The notes under the pieces were generated by a model, which saw nothing but the letters and a program-made list of their open reading frames with translations, did not search any database and was not told the origin of the DNA. Of a stretch of DNA of 64,000 bases, positions 1 to 11,350 are shown in pieces. Numbering within the stretch: position 1 is the first letter of the stretch; each line of letters begins with the position of its first letter. This stretch comes from Kappaphycus alvarezii (taxonomy: Eukaryota > Rhodophyta > Florideophyceae > Gigartinales > Solieriaceae), in assembly GCA_002205965.3 (NCBI GenBank), contig NADL03000462.1, positions 1,869,001 through 1,933,000 of the forward strand, in the 5' to 3' direction. Position numbers and translations under genes: made by a program.

Positions 1-178
1 ACTTCGGTATCAACCGGTAGAGGCGCCTCCCTTGGAGTGCCACCCAATCCAGATCGTCTGAAAGCAATTTGTGCAACCTGATTGGTCAGTCTTCCGCCTC
101 CCTGCCTGATGTTTCCCACTAGGGGATGTAAATCTGCTAGCCCGCGAAGAATTTTTTGAATAAAATTAGGGGCCAGGT

Positions 179-505
179 TCACTGTACGCGACATGGATGG
201 TTCCAGCTCACTCGACTTACGCGATTCCGCACTTGATTCGCCTCCTTGCGCTCAGGCGATGTGTCCAATTCGGGTTCACCCGCCTTGTCATGTGATGGGC
301 TTGGAACCTCCTTGAGAACATCAGAGTTTACCTTGTCTCTTGACGATACATCATTCCCAGACGGGTCTCCTCCTTGTTCTTGTCCATAACTTTCGCGATC
401 ATTCGCAACTGCGGGCGCCGGTGCCGGGACTACCCTATCTATCGAGATTCTATCGTATTTTCCTTGGATATCCAACACTTCAGTATCACCTCCCACCGAG
501 ACCAC
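179..505 (-). pseudogene. Integrase C-terminal extension, copy 1
   Basis: This 108-codon frame matches the frame at 35875-36285 residue for residue over most of its length, including the stretch VVPAPAPAVANDRESYGQEQ. It corresponds to the region between the integrase core and the chromodomain, rich in Asp, Glu, Ser and Pro and probably disordered. No catalytic motif is visible in it. It ends by a stop before the part equivalent to 36290-36464, which continues to the window edge in another frame. Confidence 0.8.
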
Positions 506-876
506 TCGAAACGGACCATCTGCGATTGGCGCAAGTTTGTGCTTGGGCGCGTCTGTCGCGAAGTTTTTTGCCGCAAAAAAGCGTATCCACCTGACTTTAG
601 TCGCTACCTCATCTTCCGCACTCGTGCGTCAAAGTTTCTCTTGTACCTTTCTTGGGTAATTCCCATATTTTCTCGAGCGGTACTCATCAATGCCTCCAAC
701 CATGCGCCCCACTTTCGGTAGCAGGTTCCCGGGGAAGATCCCAATGTTACTTCAGGTTCATCCTCAATAGCCAACGCGGGCGGCGGTCTCTACAAGACCA
801 ACTCAAACGCGGAAATATTAGTCGTAGTGTGCGGTTGCGAGTTTTACGCGAAAGTTAAAGCGTCTATGAACAGATC

Positions 877-1749
877 CTAGTCAGTCTGGTGATCCGAGAT
901 ATAATGGAGGCGTAGCGCTACGAGGATAGTCCGGTTGAACCGTTCGACTTGGCCGTTTGCTTGGGAGTGGTAGGTAGTTGTAAATAGGTTCTTAATCCCC
1001 AATAAACGACATACGTCTTGAAACAAACGTGCAGTAAACTGCTTCCCATTGTCGGATAACAGCGTTTGCGGCGGTCCGTAGACAAACACCCAGTGGTGCA
1101 CGAAAGCCTTTGCGACATCCAGTGCGTTAATCTTCTTCATCGGTATTGTCCGGACAAGCTTCGAAAATCGATCGGTAATCACCAACAAAATCTCATTCTC
1201 GCGAGGTCGCGGTGTCTTGATTAGCTTGCCTAGAATTTCTATCGATATCGATTCCAATGGACCCTTCGCAGGGAACAGTCGTAGTGGCTTCGCAACACGC
1301 CTCAACTTAACGCGATTTCGATTTCGCGCGCACATCGCTCAATTGCGCACTGTCTTGTAACAATCAATCGCCATAGAAGGCCAACAAAAGAATCTCCGAA
1401 GTCCGTAGTACATGCGATTTCCTCCGGGGTGTCCCGCCCACTTAGGATAGTGTTACAGGTAGAGAAATCTCGCTTGCAACGTGTTAGGCACGACAATTTG
1501 ATGACGTGAATCCACGGTGCGCACGAGGACCCCATCCGGATTGAGGGCAAAAGGCAACCCTTCCCCCCTGTTAAGCCGAGAGCGTACCTGCTGACAGAAA
1601 ACGTCGCTCAGTTGGGCTTCAAGTATCTCCTCAGTAGCGATGGGCTTGCGCATGTCATCCGGTAACGGAGTTTCGCTTGCGATTAGCGCGTTGTAAAATT
1701 CATCGTATTCCAACGATACAAAGTCGATTTCTTCTTCCTTCCGCGCCAT
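877..1749 (-). pseudogene. Ty3/gypsy integrase (HHCC finger and catalytic core), copy 1
   Basis: Reading from 1749 down, an N-terminal tether is followed by the HHCC zinc-binding region (the second half near 1330-1345) and the DDE core. The core contains ITDRFSK, LLSDNGKQF and GQVERFNRT, the last two carrying the second and third catalytic acids. Where gypsy integrases usually have the first catalytic Asp (as in AIDILG) this copy has Glu in SIEILG. A TGA at complement 1339-1341 falls exactly on the first Cys of the C-x2-C pair, and a 2 bp insertion just after it shifts the frame. A TAG follows the core at the D-L-F region. The same TGA is present in the second copy at 35124. Not functional as written. 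Confidence 0.9.
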
Positions 1750-1971
1750 CTGGCAATTCTCACACTGGCAGACCGTAGCGTCATGCTATTCTATCTCGAC
1801 GCAATAGCATGTAATATCGTTATCGATCTCAAGTGGGGAACTTCCTAAGGACTGCAATTGCGATAACGCATCAGCTTGGGTGTTACATTTCCCCTTCTCG
1901 TAGACTACAGTAAAGTCGAACTCTGAAATTCGTAAACGGCAACGCATCATTTTTCCCGACGGGTCCTTGAT

Positions 1972-2192
1972 TTACATAAGCAATCTTAGCGAACTTTGAT
2001 CAGTATGTATCACGAAATTTTCACACTGTAGATACGGACGCAAAGTCGTGACTTTACACACCATCGCCAAAACACTCCTTCTAGATAACCGAACAATTAT
2101 TCTCGTGAACGTTAAGCATACGGGAGAAGTAGCCGATAGGTTTTCTTTCGCCATCAATGGTCTGAAATAACGCGCAGCCAACTTGAAAGCTA
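1972..2192 (-). pseudogene. Ty3/gypsy RNase H, C-terminal part, copy 1
   Basis: The frame matches 34290-34493 of the complete element, including TLRPYLQCENFVIHTDQSSL. It reads without interruption from the neighbouring LINE sequence, giving a chimeric 270-codon open frame (1972-2784) that has no biological meaning as one protein: the LINE half is out of the LINE's own frame. The frame ends at a TAA that is also present at the equivalent position (34494) in the second copy, so this lesion predates the split of the two copies. Confidence 0.85.
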
Positions 2193-2697
2193 GGTCAAGC
2201 ATGGCAAGGAACAGCGGCGATTTTGGTCGCGAAGCCCCGCAGGTTTCGTCGTTCCGCTGCATTGGGGGCAGTGCGCGCTTCCCGCGCTCCCTTGGATAGG
2301 AAGCACTGTTAGAAAGTTGAGGAGACCGTGATGTCATAAGCAACCAGGAGAGGGGGCGTCGGGTTTTCCGGAGAAATATTCGGGTGGACGAGTATGTTGG
2401 CAGGTCGGGCGTCCAGTCCGGGAAGTAAACACGGGACTTCGGAGTGGACGCCAGCTCCAGCAGCTTTGAACAGGTCTTTGCCGAGCACTTTTTCCACTGC
2501 TTCGTGGCGGTTCTTCCAACCGAGATCTTTGGTACACAGGTCAGCGGCATGGTCGCCGAGGTGTTCCATGGGCGTCTTACATTCCGCGCAAAGGAGCGGG
2601 GCAGTTTCGTCGAAGACGGGAACTCCCAAGTGACGAGGAAGCATCTCCGACCACAAATATTCGTACATGTAGGTGACCACAGACGGATGGGCAGTCG
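2193..2697 (-). mobile_element. LINE 3' fragment encoding CCHC plus restriction-like endonuclease
   Basis: The frame read from 2710 to 2309 matches the LINE at 16023-17111 almost continuously: SVVTYMYEYLWSEML, LLCAECKTPMEHLGDHAADLC, LGWKNRHEAVEKVLGKDLF, LLPGLDARPANILV and VAYDITVSS. The Cys-Cys-His-Cys spacing followed by RH, PA(D/N) and YDITV is the layout of the C-terminal zinc knuckle and restriction-like endonuclease of R2-type LINEs. In this copy the first endonuclease acid (PAD) has become PAN. Homology ends near 2697 on one side and at the gypsy junction near 2193 on the other. Confidence 0.85.
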
Positions 2698-2948
2698 GAA
2701 TCCTGAACATGAACGTCTTTTGTTTTTGTCACGGTCGAAATTATGTTTATATATTTCATTTCTTAGATCTAAAGGTAAAAGCAAAGCTCTCAGTCTTCTT
2801 CGTCTATACTATCATCAATAGAATTAGAACTATCTGCAAGCATTTTGATGGGATAACTTTCAATTACGCTGTCAGTATGAATAAGATCCATTCAAATAAA
2901 ACTAATTATGTCAAGGAACTGTTCACGGGAAACATATCTGTTACTATG

Positions 2949-2995
2949 TTTCACTGTTTTTCATAGTTTCACTGTTTTTCATAGTTTTACTGTAA
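2949..2995. repeat. Short tandem repeat, 18 bp unit, about 2.6 copies
   Basis: Two exact copies of an 18 bp unit (TTTCACTGTTTTTCATAG) lie head to tail at 2949-2966 and 2967-2984, followed by a partial, diverged third copy. Confidence 0.85.
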
Positions 2996-3716
2996 TTCAA
3001 TACCCAGGCATGCGAACTTGCTTCCAGAAGGTATTTCTAAAAATAGTCGCCTTGACAAACGGTATCAGCATCTAAATTAAGTGTATTCCTTTCAATTATT
3101 TTTTATTTTCTACAACATATGACCTGGTTCTGTCTTGAATAATGACAATTTACGGAAACACCAAAAAAATTCAATAAATCCCGCGATTGATACTTTTTTT
3201 GAAGCAAAACCATTTGAGATCTTTACATAATGTTTTGCACATGCACACAAACTAGGAACGTTCCGTTATGCTCAATAAGTCCTCGGATTCCCAAAAAGTA
3301 TAAGATAGAGGTCCTTTTCCCCATATTTCTAACCCGCCTCTTTCTATACCTTTGTTCAAGGCCTCCACAGCACACTTACTGGGTTTCTAGTGAAAATGGA
3401 GCCATTCTGGTAATTCTTGCGGTGTAATCTCTAGCGAAAGCAGAAGTAAAGAATTGATCCTTCTGGAAGTATATCGTAATGAACCTAACACAACAAAAAA
3501 AGGGACGTTGTGACTGCCTGTAAGTCATTGCTCCCAAAGTGGAAAACAAGCGGCGGATCTCAGAAAAAAACTATCAGCTGCATAACAAGTATTGTGCTTC
3601 TTTGTTCTCGAGAATAACAGGGGGGCTTACTTTAGCCTGTCGTCGAAAGAGATATTGCGGGACGTCCCTTTCGGTGCAACTGTAAAGAACCGGGACGGAA
3701 GACCTTGATTTATCGT
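2996..3716. other. AT-rich stretch without a recognised gene
   Basis: Only short random-looking frames are present, the longest 65 codons at 3230-3427 on the plus strand. I see no transposase, LTR, tRNA or conserved motif here. Confidence 0.6.
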
Positions 3717-3974
3717 TTACACAATCAGTAATTTTCCAAAGCAACTCTTTTTCATTCCTACCTCTACTTTTCGACCTTCCTTATGTGGCATGAATTTTGC
3801 TCCAAATTTGGAGAGTAAACCTCTCTGTAGCACATTTCGGATATTGCGAACTGAAATTTTCTCAAAAAGATACCAGAGGCCTCTTTTTTGGGATAGCTGT
3901 AGTGTCACAGCGAGCTTCTCGAATACAAAATTAGCAGTTTCCTTACTGAAAAACCCATCATCGGCTGCTATCAT
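3717..3974 (-). pseudogene. Possible Tc1/mariner N-terminal HTH fragment
   Basis: An 85-codon frame contains YLFEKISVRNIRNVLQRGL followed by a basic stretch with RKVEVGMKKS. Tc1-type transposases often have a helix-turn-helix segment of the form SxRTIRRxLxxxGL followed by KP and RLxxA motifs, and the frame loosely follows that order. No DDE motif follows in the adjoining sequence. The match is weak and the frame could be spurious. Confidence 0.25.
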
Positions 3975-5189
3975 ATCAGTATGCTGGGTTTTAGACCACT
4001 AGGAGTCGCTGGGCCTTCAAATGACTGTACCATTCTTTACCAAGTATGGAGAAGTTTCTCAAAATGCCAAGGATAAAGTGACGTGCAAAAATAATGATGC
4101 AAGGGAGGAAGAAAACACATTACTGATAGGATAAAGCTCTTTTTTGTTTTTGAAGTTGAGCTATCAAGTTAATGGGTCAGGGTTAAGTTTAAAGTTGGTC
4201 ATCATCTAGTGAAAAATTTGTGGAAGCTGCTAGAATTAATGATTTTACGTCTCTTGCAGCTATTAAATTTTCAACTTCATTTATCATTACATTTTTTCCT
4301 ATTGAGAACAAGCAATAGTGTGTCTGAGAGTATTCATTTGAACCACTTCTTTATTTTGAACAAAAGAAATGTAGTCAAAATTCATTACACCAATCTACCG
4401 AAATAATTGTTTGCAGGAAACTCCCGCTTTCTCATTCTGATTGTACTGTGGAAGTTGGCTTGATCCTTCAGAATTAATTTTCTTCTATAATGAAAAACAA
4501 TAATTATGAATGATTATGTGCCCAGAGCTCCTAAGAATGATCTCAGACATTTCGTCCGGCTATGTAAGGACCGAATTGCAAAATAAAGTAGGTTAACAGG
4601 TAGAATATTGGGGAGAAAATAATACACGCAGTAAAGAGAACCAAGCTTAAGATTTTGATTTTTCAAGATCGCCCTCTTATTCATACAAGCGATTGAATCT
4701 TGATTTTACATCTTCCACAAATACGTCCAAAACATTGTCTGCCTCACTGATGTAAAGACATCTAGGAATACCTACATTGTCAACTCGGACAGTGAAATCA
4801 CTGAAAGCAGAGTTATAATTATAGTTAAATATGTTACCCAACTACTGCATTCTCTCTCTATTTTCAAATTTCAATCATTTCCATAACTGTGAATTTCGAA
4901 TAAATATCGGTCATTTAAAACCTCCAATATTTCAACTTTATGTGGTTTCAAATCAAGGTTACGGAAAGGAAAAATTGTCAAGTCATTAAATAATACTGGC
5001 GAATAATAACGAATAAATGTCCGCAAAAATTAATTCAGTCAGGTTCCTAATGGGTTAGACTCTTCAGTTTTGGAGTTTTCAGCTATATCAAATGAGGAGC
5101 TGTCTGAGACATCCTCAAACTTCCCTTTGGACGTTAAAATTTGGTAACGAGAAGGATTTAGTAAGTATAGGAAGTATTATACGTACAGA
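3975..5189. other. AT-rich stretch without a recognised gene
   Basis: No frame above 70 codons with any recognisable motif, and no repeat or structured RNA found by eye. Confidence 0.6.
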
Positions 5190-6130
5190 TTAAGACCGCA
5201 CGGCTCGAGGGTAGTTAAATCCTGTCGGATGTAGCGTAGTGCAATGCACAGAACCAGTCGTGAAAGGGAAACAAAGGAAAATGCCTACGGCAATAAGAAG
5301 TGGATGAGCTGATGGTTGTGAAACTACCAGGCGTCCGTCGGACCCGCTTTCCCTTTAAGCCGCGTGAAGTGAAGTAGCTCAGTGCCCTACAGGCGCAGTT
5401 GGTAGATACTTGGCAAGTCAGAGGGAGAAAGACTCGTAGAGTCAGAATAGGACACAAGAGTGTCTAGAACGATGTCACACCGATGGTGTAATGGAAACAA
5501 TGGGGGAGTTCACAGGACTAGGATAGATGGCGACGCCATGTAAGGAAATGATAGTCCGGAGGACTAAAAGGGCGAATAGAACAAGAAGAATTGACAAAGG
5601 AGCGGCCGAGGCCGAGCAAAGGTGTCGCGCATAGCGCTATGACGGGCGAACGAGGCTCTAAAGGGGATTTTTATCCTCCCGGAGGGGACTACTCGAGGAG
5701 TCACCGGTTTCGGCTACAGTCCGCCGATGGAGAAAAACGCACGCGCCCGCGCACGGAAAAACAGAGGGATGAAAAATAAAAGGGGCGAAGCTCCACGGCT
5801 GATCGGGCCGCAGGCTACAAAGGGGGACCAAAAGGGATATAGGTAGCTATAGCAGCAGACGCGTGGGTTCCGCGCAAAGGTAAGCGGGGACGCGAAGGTC
5901 GGAGTTACTTCCAGAGCCAAGCGTTTGGTAGCTGTTTACTTGGGGCGCTACGAGATGCCCCGTAAAAAATACTAAGAGTTAATGGCGCTCCTAGCTGCCG
6001 CCGTAGTTAGGAAAAGTGTTAACTAATAGCTACTGTAAACTAAAATAAATATCAGGCCCCGTACCAGGTTCATGGCAAGCCCCGACTGGCGGTCGTTGCC
6101 ATCTCATCCTGACAGGATGATCTACTGTAA
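5190..6130. other. GC-richer noncoding island, unidentified element
   Basis: This segment is visibly richer in G and C than the DNA on both sides, which suggests an inserted element. It has no long frame: the longest are 80 codons on the minus strand (5215-5457) and 62 on the plus strand (5591-5779), neither recognisable. Purine-rich tracts occur around 5575-5780. It ends with two adjacent inverted repeats at 6072-6120. It could be a solo LTR, a SINE-like unit or an untranslated region of an element; the sequence alone does not decide. Confidence 0.4.
6072..6120. repeat. Two adjacent hairpins
   Basis: A 7 bp inverted repeat (ATGGCAA at 6072-6078, TTGCCAT at 6096-6102) is followed directly by a perfect 8 bp inverted repeat with one central base (TCATCCTG at 6104-6111, CAGGATGA at 6113-6120). 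They mark the end of the GC-richer island. Confidence 0.7.
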
Positions 6131-7914
6131 ACATAGTGTCGAAATTCGACAAACAAAATGAATCATTGATTCCATCTAAAGACCGGACCGGTTATTTCAC
6201 TACCTAAAGTACGCATTTTGGGTGCATCTCTCATGCTTTTTCTACCGTTTTCGTCAATTTTACTCGATTGGCTGGCTAAAGAATTCTGAGTACAGCCTAA
6301 AATTATGTAAGTAGGTTGAATAAGGTGGTAAGGAAACTTCTCTGGTTTAATCCTGTGTGACTTTTGATCGATATTTTCTCCGCACTGCTGTTTGGGTGCC
6401 GAAGTGATATCACCGCAGACAGGACTTTTTGAAGGTTTAGTTTATAATAAACAGGTGTTCTATTCTTATTTGTTTGTTTCTGGTAGGGTTATTATCGCCG
6501 CTTAATATGAAGATTGGGAGGGTATTACCATAAAATTCGGAATATAAAAGTCCGGTGAAGTCTCCGATGCGCGCTTTACAGAAATATTGCGCAGGATGGT
6601 GCAATCATTTTTCTGACTGGGAGGGCACAGAACTCGGATGAAAGGTTCCTGTTGTCTCAACATTCAACGAAAATGACGCAACAGCAAGGATAGTTTGCTT
6701 GAACCATGGAGATCTATCCATCGCATTTTACAAGTTTTTACTTCTCTTTCGCTATCCGCCGCCCGCTCTAGATCTCAGAACTGATAAATTTCTTTCGAAT
6801 CTAATTAAAATTTTATTCGCATAGTTTTTCAGGTGGCAAAAAAATCACCAGAAAAAGTTACTGGTGGCTGTCTTTAAATCACGTTCAGTAAAATCTATAC
6901 ATGTTTTTCGAGGATAAAATGAATGGGAAGTTTAATATTCACCTGGAAATGACAATTTAAAATTGTGTTCGTGCAATGACTCATTACGTATTGCTCGATA
7001 CTGATGGCTTGCCTTTGATTTCATTGGTCCTTATCAGCACAATTAATAGTCGAATACCTTGATGTAACCATATTCAAAATTTTCACCCTCTCCAATTCGA
7101 GAGCAAACAATTGCAACTAAATAATGAGGATCAACACAGCCAACGTGAGGAAAAAGCTAAAATAACACGGTTTCTTGTCTAGTTGCATTATAAAAAGAAG
7201 GATGGTTCCTATCCCCATTTCAAGGTTCGAAGTCTGGCTTTATGCGACGTTCGCCTTCAGAAAGAACTCCTGGGGACTGTCGGCAGTCGCGCAACGGAAC
7301 AGGTTTCTAAGTGTAAGGTACTATTCTACAGCGACACTCTCCATTGACCGCAACCTCTAATACGGCTTGTTTTCTTGCTGACGTCCGCTCAATTTTCTGA
7401 TAAATTAGGTAAATTAGGAACTTCTTCTCTTTTTATTTTTATCCCTAATTAAAAAATGTATCCGCGGGGATTCGTTTTCGTTGTCTAAATTTTTCACTGA
7501 AATTACGAATGTTCCGGTCAAAACATTTGAACTTGCTGATATATATCGTTTTGGTACAGTCATTTATGTTCTCGTCTTGAATATACCATTTAATACTTTT
7601 TCTTGCGACTCTTGCAGTGCTAGGGATTAGCATTTTGATCCTTAGGATGAAGCAAATCAGTGATATGAGTTCCAATCACTTATCCCCTCGGGTCATCTAA
7701 GTAGCTCTTTATCTGGATCCTGGATTGTTTCGTGATATTTTTCCCGCGGGCACACTTGTGGTGCATTTAAGGTGTCTGTAGAAACATGGAGAAGGGTTAC
7801 GTTTTTCTTCCGGGTCCTACAGAGGGGACCCGGGTGTCCTCTATGTACATCAATACGTGAAATGTGGTTAAAATGTAATAGAATACCGTAGCTTCGGAAG
7901 AAGTGTACTAATTG
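6131..7914. other. AT-rich stretch without a recognised gene
   Basis: Only short frames occur (61 codons at 7175-7360 plus, 76 codons at 7445-7675 minus). None has recognisable motifs. A 9 bp inverted repeat GTGAGGCGT/ACGCCTCAC is centred near 7942, at the start of the Tc1-like remnant. Confidence 0.55.
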
Positions 7915-8640
7915 CCGATTAGTGTGAGGCGTCCGCAGCAAATTATGCCTTCCACGCCTCACTTAGGCTACAGGAAGGCCAGAAAGATACATTATTTAAC
8001 TCACGATCCTTTGAAAAATCGTAACCAGTGGGAAATGACTCGAGAATCTTGGAACATGGCAGATTGAGGTCGAATTATTTTTGCAGACGAGAATAAATTG
8101 GACCTAAACGGTCCCTACAACTTGGCGTACTTCTAAATTGATCTAAGAAACGAAAATACAATATTATCACATCGCCAGATGGGCTGCCCATATCCGTAAT
8201 GGGATGGGGATCGTTTTCCTAAAAAAGATTGTCAGATCTTTCATCTCTGAATGGTAAGCAAAGTGCTACAGCTTATGAAGATACTCTGCGGGGCTATCTT
8301 CTCCCATTCGCTGCTGAAACCATCCAAATGGAGGGATATTTCAGCAAGACAACGCATCAATCCATACTGTAACCCTCAAAAAGAGTGATTCGCCTCGAAA
8401 AATGCCAGTGATATGGATTGCACAGCTCGCAGTCCTGACCTGAACCCCATTGAAAATACATGTATTCCTCTACTTGAAAGTTAGTTTTATCTAAATATGC
8501 GCCAGTTTAACAATGTTAATGTGCTAAAGGGTGAAATTTCACAGGAATGGGCGAAACTAGATCACCATTTGCTTTATTCACTGGTGCAAACAATTCATAA
8601 GCGTTGGCTTCAGTGCATGTGATTGAGCGTAGCGGTGCAA
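7915..8640 (+). pseudogene. Tc1/mariner transposase remnant
   Basis: Three diagnostic blocks lie in the right order and spacing but in different frames. IIFADENKLDLNGP starts near 8074 with the first Asp codon at 8086. FQQDNASIHT has the second Asp at 8348. RSPDLNPIENT has the third catalytic acid at 8437 as Asp. This is the DDD/E triad of the Tc1/mariner superfamily. Upstream, a stretch ending in RKARKIHYLTHDPLKNRNQW (near 7955-8030) fits the linker before the catalytic domain, and a TGA replaces the Trp normally seen just before the first block. The final QEWAKLDHHLLYSLVQTIHKRW matches the usual C-terminal region. At least two frameshifts separate the blocks, so the gene is dead. Confidence 0.85.
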
Positions 8641-8747
8641 GAATTGACTATTGAAACCGCAATAGCGCTTCGTAATCTTGAGCTTTGTGTTACGATACCC
8701 GCTCTTTGATTATTTTGCGAACCAAAGTAGCCTTTGGATAGTTCTGG

Positions 8748-8896
8748 GGTAAAAGATGAATCAATTGCGTTGAAAGAGTGTACAAACACTCACTTTTACA
8801 AGAGAACAACACTAGGCACAAGTTTATTGAAACTGACTACTCAGCGCCCTTAAACTTATTTATAAGGGGCCGCTCTACATTTTTTTGGGCACTGTA
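8748..8896. repeat. Candidate right terminal inverted repeat of the Tc1/mariner remnant
   Basis: Read on the minus strand, the sequence starts after a TA dinucleotide (8895-8896) with CAGTGCCCAAAAAAATG. CAGTG or CAGTGCC next to TA is a common terminus of Tc1-type elements. I did not find the matching left terminus upstream, so the element may be truncated there. Confidence 0.4.
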
Positions 8897-9169
8897 ATAG
8901 ACATTGAATCTCAATGATTCAGTACATTAGGTCTCCACCTCAGTTATTAAGTAAATGCGAAATTACTGTCCCCCTTCATAAAAGTACCATTCCCACAATT
9001 CGACCTGCATACAAGAAAGCGATTGCTGCAATATGTAATGGTTACTATACATTGGAAAAGAGGCAATTTTAAAGATAAAACAAATGCATAAACATAAGGT
9101 GACAATTCACTAAAAGAGTTACTCTGATTGAGTTTCGTCATCGGATTAGTAGTATGATGTGGTACTGGA

Positions 9170-10460
9170 CCGAAACTGAACTTCCGTACGCCTCCTCCGC
9201 TTGTTGCGGTATTTCGCCTATGCTCTGGCTCGCTTCAAGTTGGTCTCCTCACCAATCTTGTCCAGGCGATTTTTAGCCTTGACAAAAAAAATTTTATCTG
9301 CGGCCCGTAACACGTGCCACCCGACATGCATATTCGTTAAACCCAAACAGAAACGAAAAATGTCCCCGTACAACTTCTCGTTCCATCGATAATTGTGCGA
9401 AAAAACCCCTAAGAGGCTGCAAAAATGACCAAAATAATTCTTAACAATAATCCGGCCACTTGATACAGACTTATTAAAACCAAGCTCATCCCTGGTCAGA
9501 TCGCGACCGCGTTGTTTTTTCTTGGGTTGCATCACCCTGATGAACTCCATTGCACCCCGGTAACCCTTATCCGCCAAAACAGGCCAACAGTTTTCGAAAA
9601 CAGAGCCACCAATTCCATCATCCGTTTCAGAAATCTGGCTTTCAGTTTTCTCAAGCTGATTTTCATGCTGCTCTAAATTCTGATGGAAGATGTCAATGTC
9701 CGAAACAGAGCCGGGGGTCAGGCCTCGTACGACCAACCTCAATACTAATATGGAGGACAGAAACCTCGACCTTCAAGCCATATAACTTGTGTTTCCCTGA
9801 AAAGTACTTCTTTCCTTCTTGAATATTTCCACTGGGGCGGTTACAGTGCTGAAACGTAACATCGGTTTCGTAACGCGCATACGAGTTGTTTTTGAACTGC
9901 CTTTTGCTCCGTCGTAACTTTTCAACAGTATAGTGCGTGGAAAGACCACTGACGCAAAAACGATAGACTTCCTCCGAGAACAAAAAAAGGAGAAACCGTA
10001 CGCTCGAATGTTGAGCCACTTATTCCAAATGCATTCCAAACGAAGTCCCATGAATCTCCGTGCTTCATCACCGTGAGTTTCATGAATAAAACGTCTTTGC
10101 CAGTGAGCTGCGATCGGCGACCTCTCCTAACATTGTAGTTTGTCAACACAAAGGCGGAAAAAAGTAGTCCATACAGATAAAAATTCTTGAGCCGTAAAAT
10201 CGGTCATTTTGAGGATGTTCTGTGAACCCCCAGCAATGTACAAAGACTTGAAGTATGGGGCATCACTTTCGGTCTCTTCATCAGAGTTCTGGTTGTCTTT
10301 GGCGGTATTGTGCTTTTCAGCGGCCTCGGCGAGGAGTGGCAGACCCCGGTTGCCTGGGAGCTGGTGAGTATGGTTAATGATTGAGGCATTGCTTGGCCTA
10401 TTTTTGCTTTATGTCGGCGGCCTTGGAGTTGGGATTGAGTTGGCCGAGACTATGCCGGTA
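9170..10460 (-). pseudogene. DDE transposase pseudogene, PIF/Harbinger-like family, copy D
   Basis: Read from about 10460 down, the fragments align in order with copies A and B. The acidic N-terminus with DEETESDAPYFKSLYIAGGS is followed by NYNVRRGRRSQLTGKDVLFM, the core YARYETDVTFQHCNRPSGN, IQEGKKYFSGKHKLYGLKVEV, TPGSVSDIDIF, LADKGYRGAME, and the C-terminal region with NYFGHFCSLLG and LTNMHV. The likely catalytic Asp residues are in YETDV, VSDID and LADKG. The protein is split over three frames at 9218-9742, 9693-10019 and 9922-10149 plus the N-terminal fragment 10204-10389, so it is inactive. The start is uncertain; no good ATG in frame was settled. Confidence 0.85.
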
Positions 10461-11040
10461 ACCGTGCGGTGTGCAAGTGTGGAAGGGTACGCTGTCGATG
10501 GGAAAGTGGGAGAGACGGGGATTGAGAATCTTTCTAGTGGTGGTGGTGGTGTGATCGTCCTTTTTAGTTGTCCAATTTTACCTGGGTTCTGGAATTTTAT
10601 CCATGCGCGATGACGGGGAGATGCATTTATTTCACATGAAGTTCCTTGTATCTGAAAAGACCGCCCAAATTCGAAATGGATTTGGTTTCTGTGCAGTTAC
10701 TTAGTCATAAGATTTTTATTGGTTTATTTTGATATGGTAGCATGTGCCTCTAATAGGACAGTTCTTTGGTAGTTGTAATGTGTTTTTCTATTTACTTTTA
10801 TGATACTGAAAAATGTTCTTTTTTTAATATTCTTTTAATTATTCTCGTATTTCACTAACAATTGTGTTAAAGGTCTATTATCCTGGTAATCAAACTGTGG
10901 AGGTGGTTATACGCGCAAGCGGCAGGGTCACGCTGTGCTGGAAAGAGGGTTTTTATTCGGAAGACTTAGCATTTTAGATTTTTTCATTTTAGATACACGT
11001 GTGTGATTTGTAATTATTTGGCACTGTAGTATTAAACGCA
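10461..11040. other. Stretch without a recognised gene
   Basis: The segment becomes AT-rich after about 10640. No frame, repeat or RNA motif was recognised. A short TTTGGCACTGTA at about 11015-11026 resembles the Tc1-type terminus at 8884-8896 but has no partner. Confidence 0.5.
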
Positions 11041-11350
11041 TCTCGCCCACCGAGCCGCCGAGCGAGATGCAAAACAACCATCCCAACAACGGCAATTCGC
11101 CACTCAACGCGAAACTCTTGCTTTACTTCCGCTTTCCCTTCCCCGCCCTGCCACTCACGTCGCGACTACACCATACCTCAGCCCTGCCGACGCCGCCAAC
11201 CGCTGCGCATTCCTTTCCCTCCATTCGCCTGCATCGCGCGCACGCAACGCGCCGCCATCTCCCTTTTCATTCCTGCCGCCCCCTTTGGGCGCCTCAACTG
11301 CGGATCCCTTTCAGCCGCCCAACACAAGCGCAACCCAGGATAACATTGTA
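11041..11350. other. GC-rich, C-rich segment of unknown nature
   Basis: An abrupt rise in GC content starts at about 11041. A plus-strand frame of 94 codons (11067-11351) is rich in Pro, Ala, His and Arg and looks compositional rather than functional. It may be the 5' untranslated or promoter part of an unidentified GC-rich element. Confidence 0.35.

Larger units (their letters stand above)
1..2192 (-). mobile_element. Ty3/gypsy element fragment, copy 1 (RNase H to integrase C-terminus), truncated at both ends
   Basis: This is the reverse complement of the segment found again at about 34290-36464, with scattered substitutions and small indels. Reading from 2192 downward it holds the end of RNase H, the tether between RNase H and integrase, the integrase zinc finger and core, and part of the long integrase C-terminal region. 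Position 1 cuts the element at the window edge. The upper end stops abruptly near 2190-2195, where the sequence becomes LINE DNA. It belongs to the same family as the complete element at 28670-42168. The homology is direct sequence identity visible by eye; family naming rests on the integrase and chromodomain of the complete copy. Confidence 0.93.

Noticed and set aside
1972-2784. 270-codon open frame as one protein
   Set aside because: It fuses out-of-frame LINE sequence to gypsy RNase H across a junction near 2192.
5376-5450. tRNA-like A boxes (TAGCTCAGTG and GCGCAGTTGGTAGAT)
   Set aside because: No B box or T-loop follows, and no acceptor stem can be formed.
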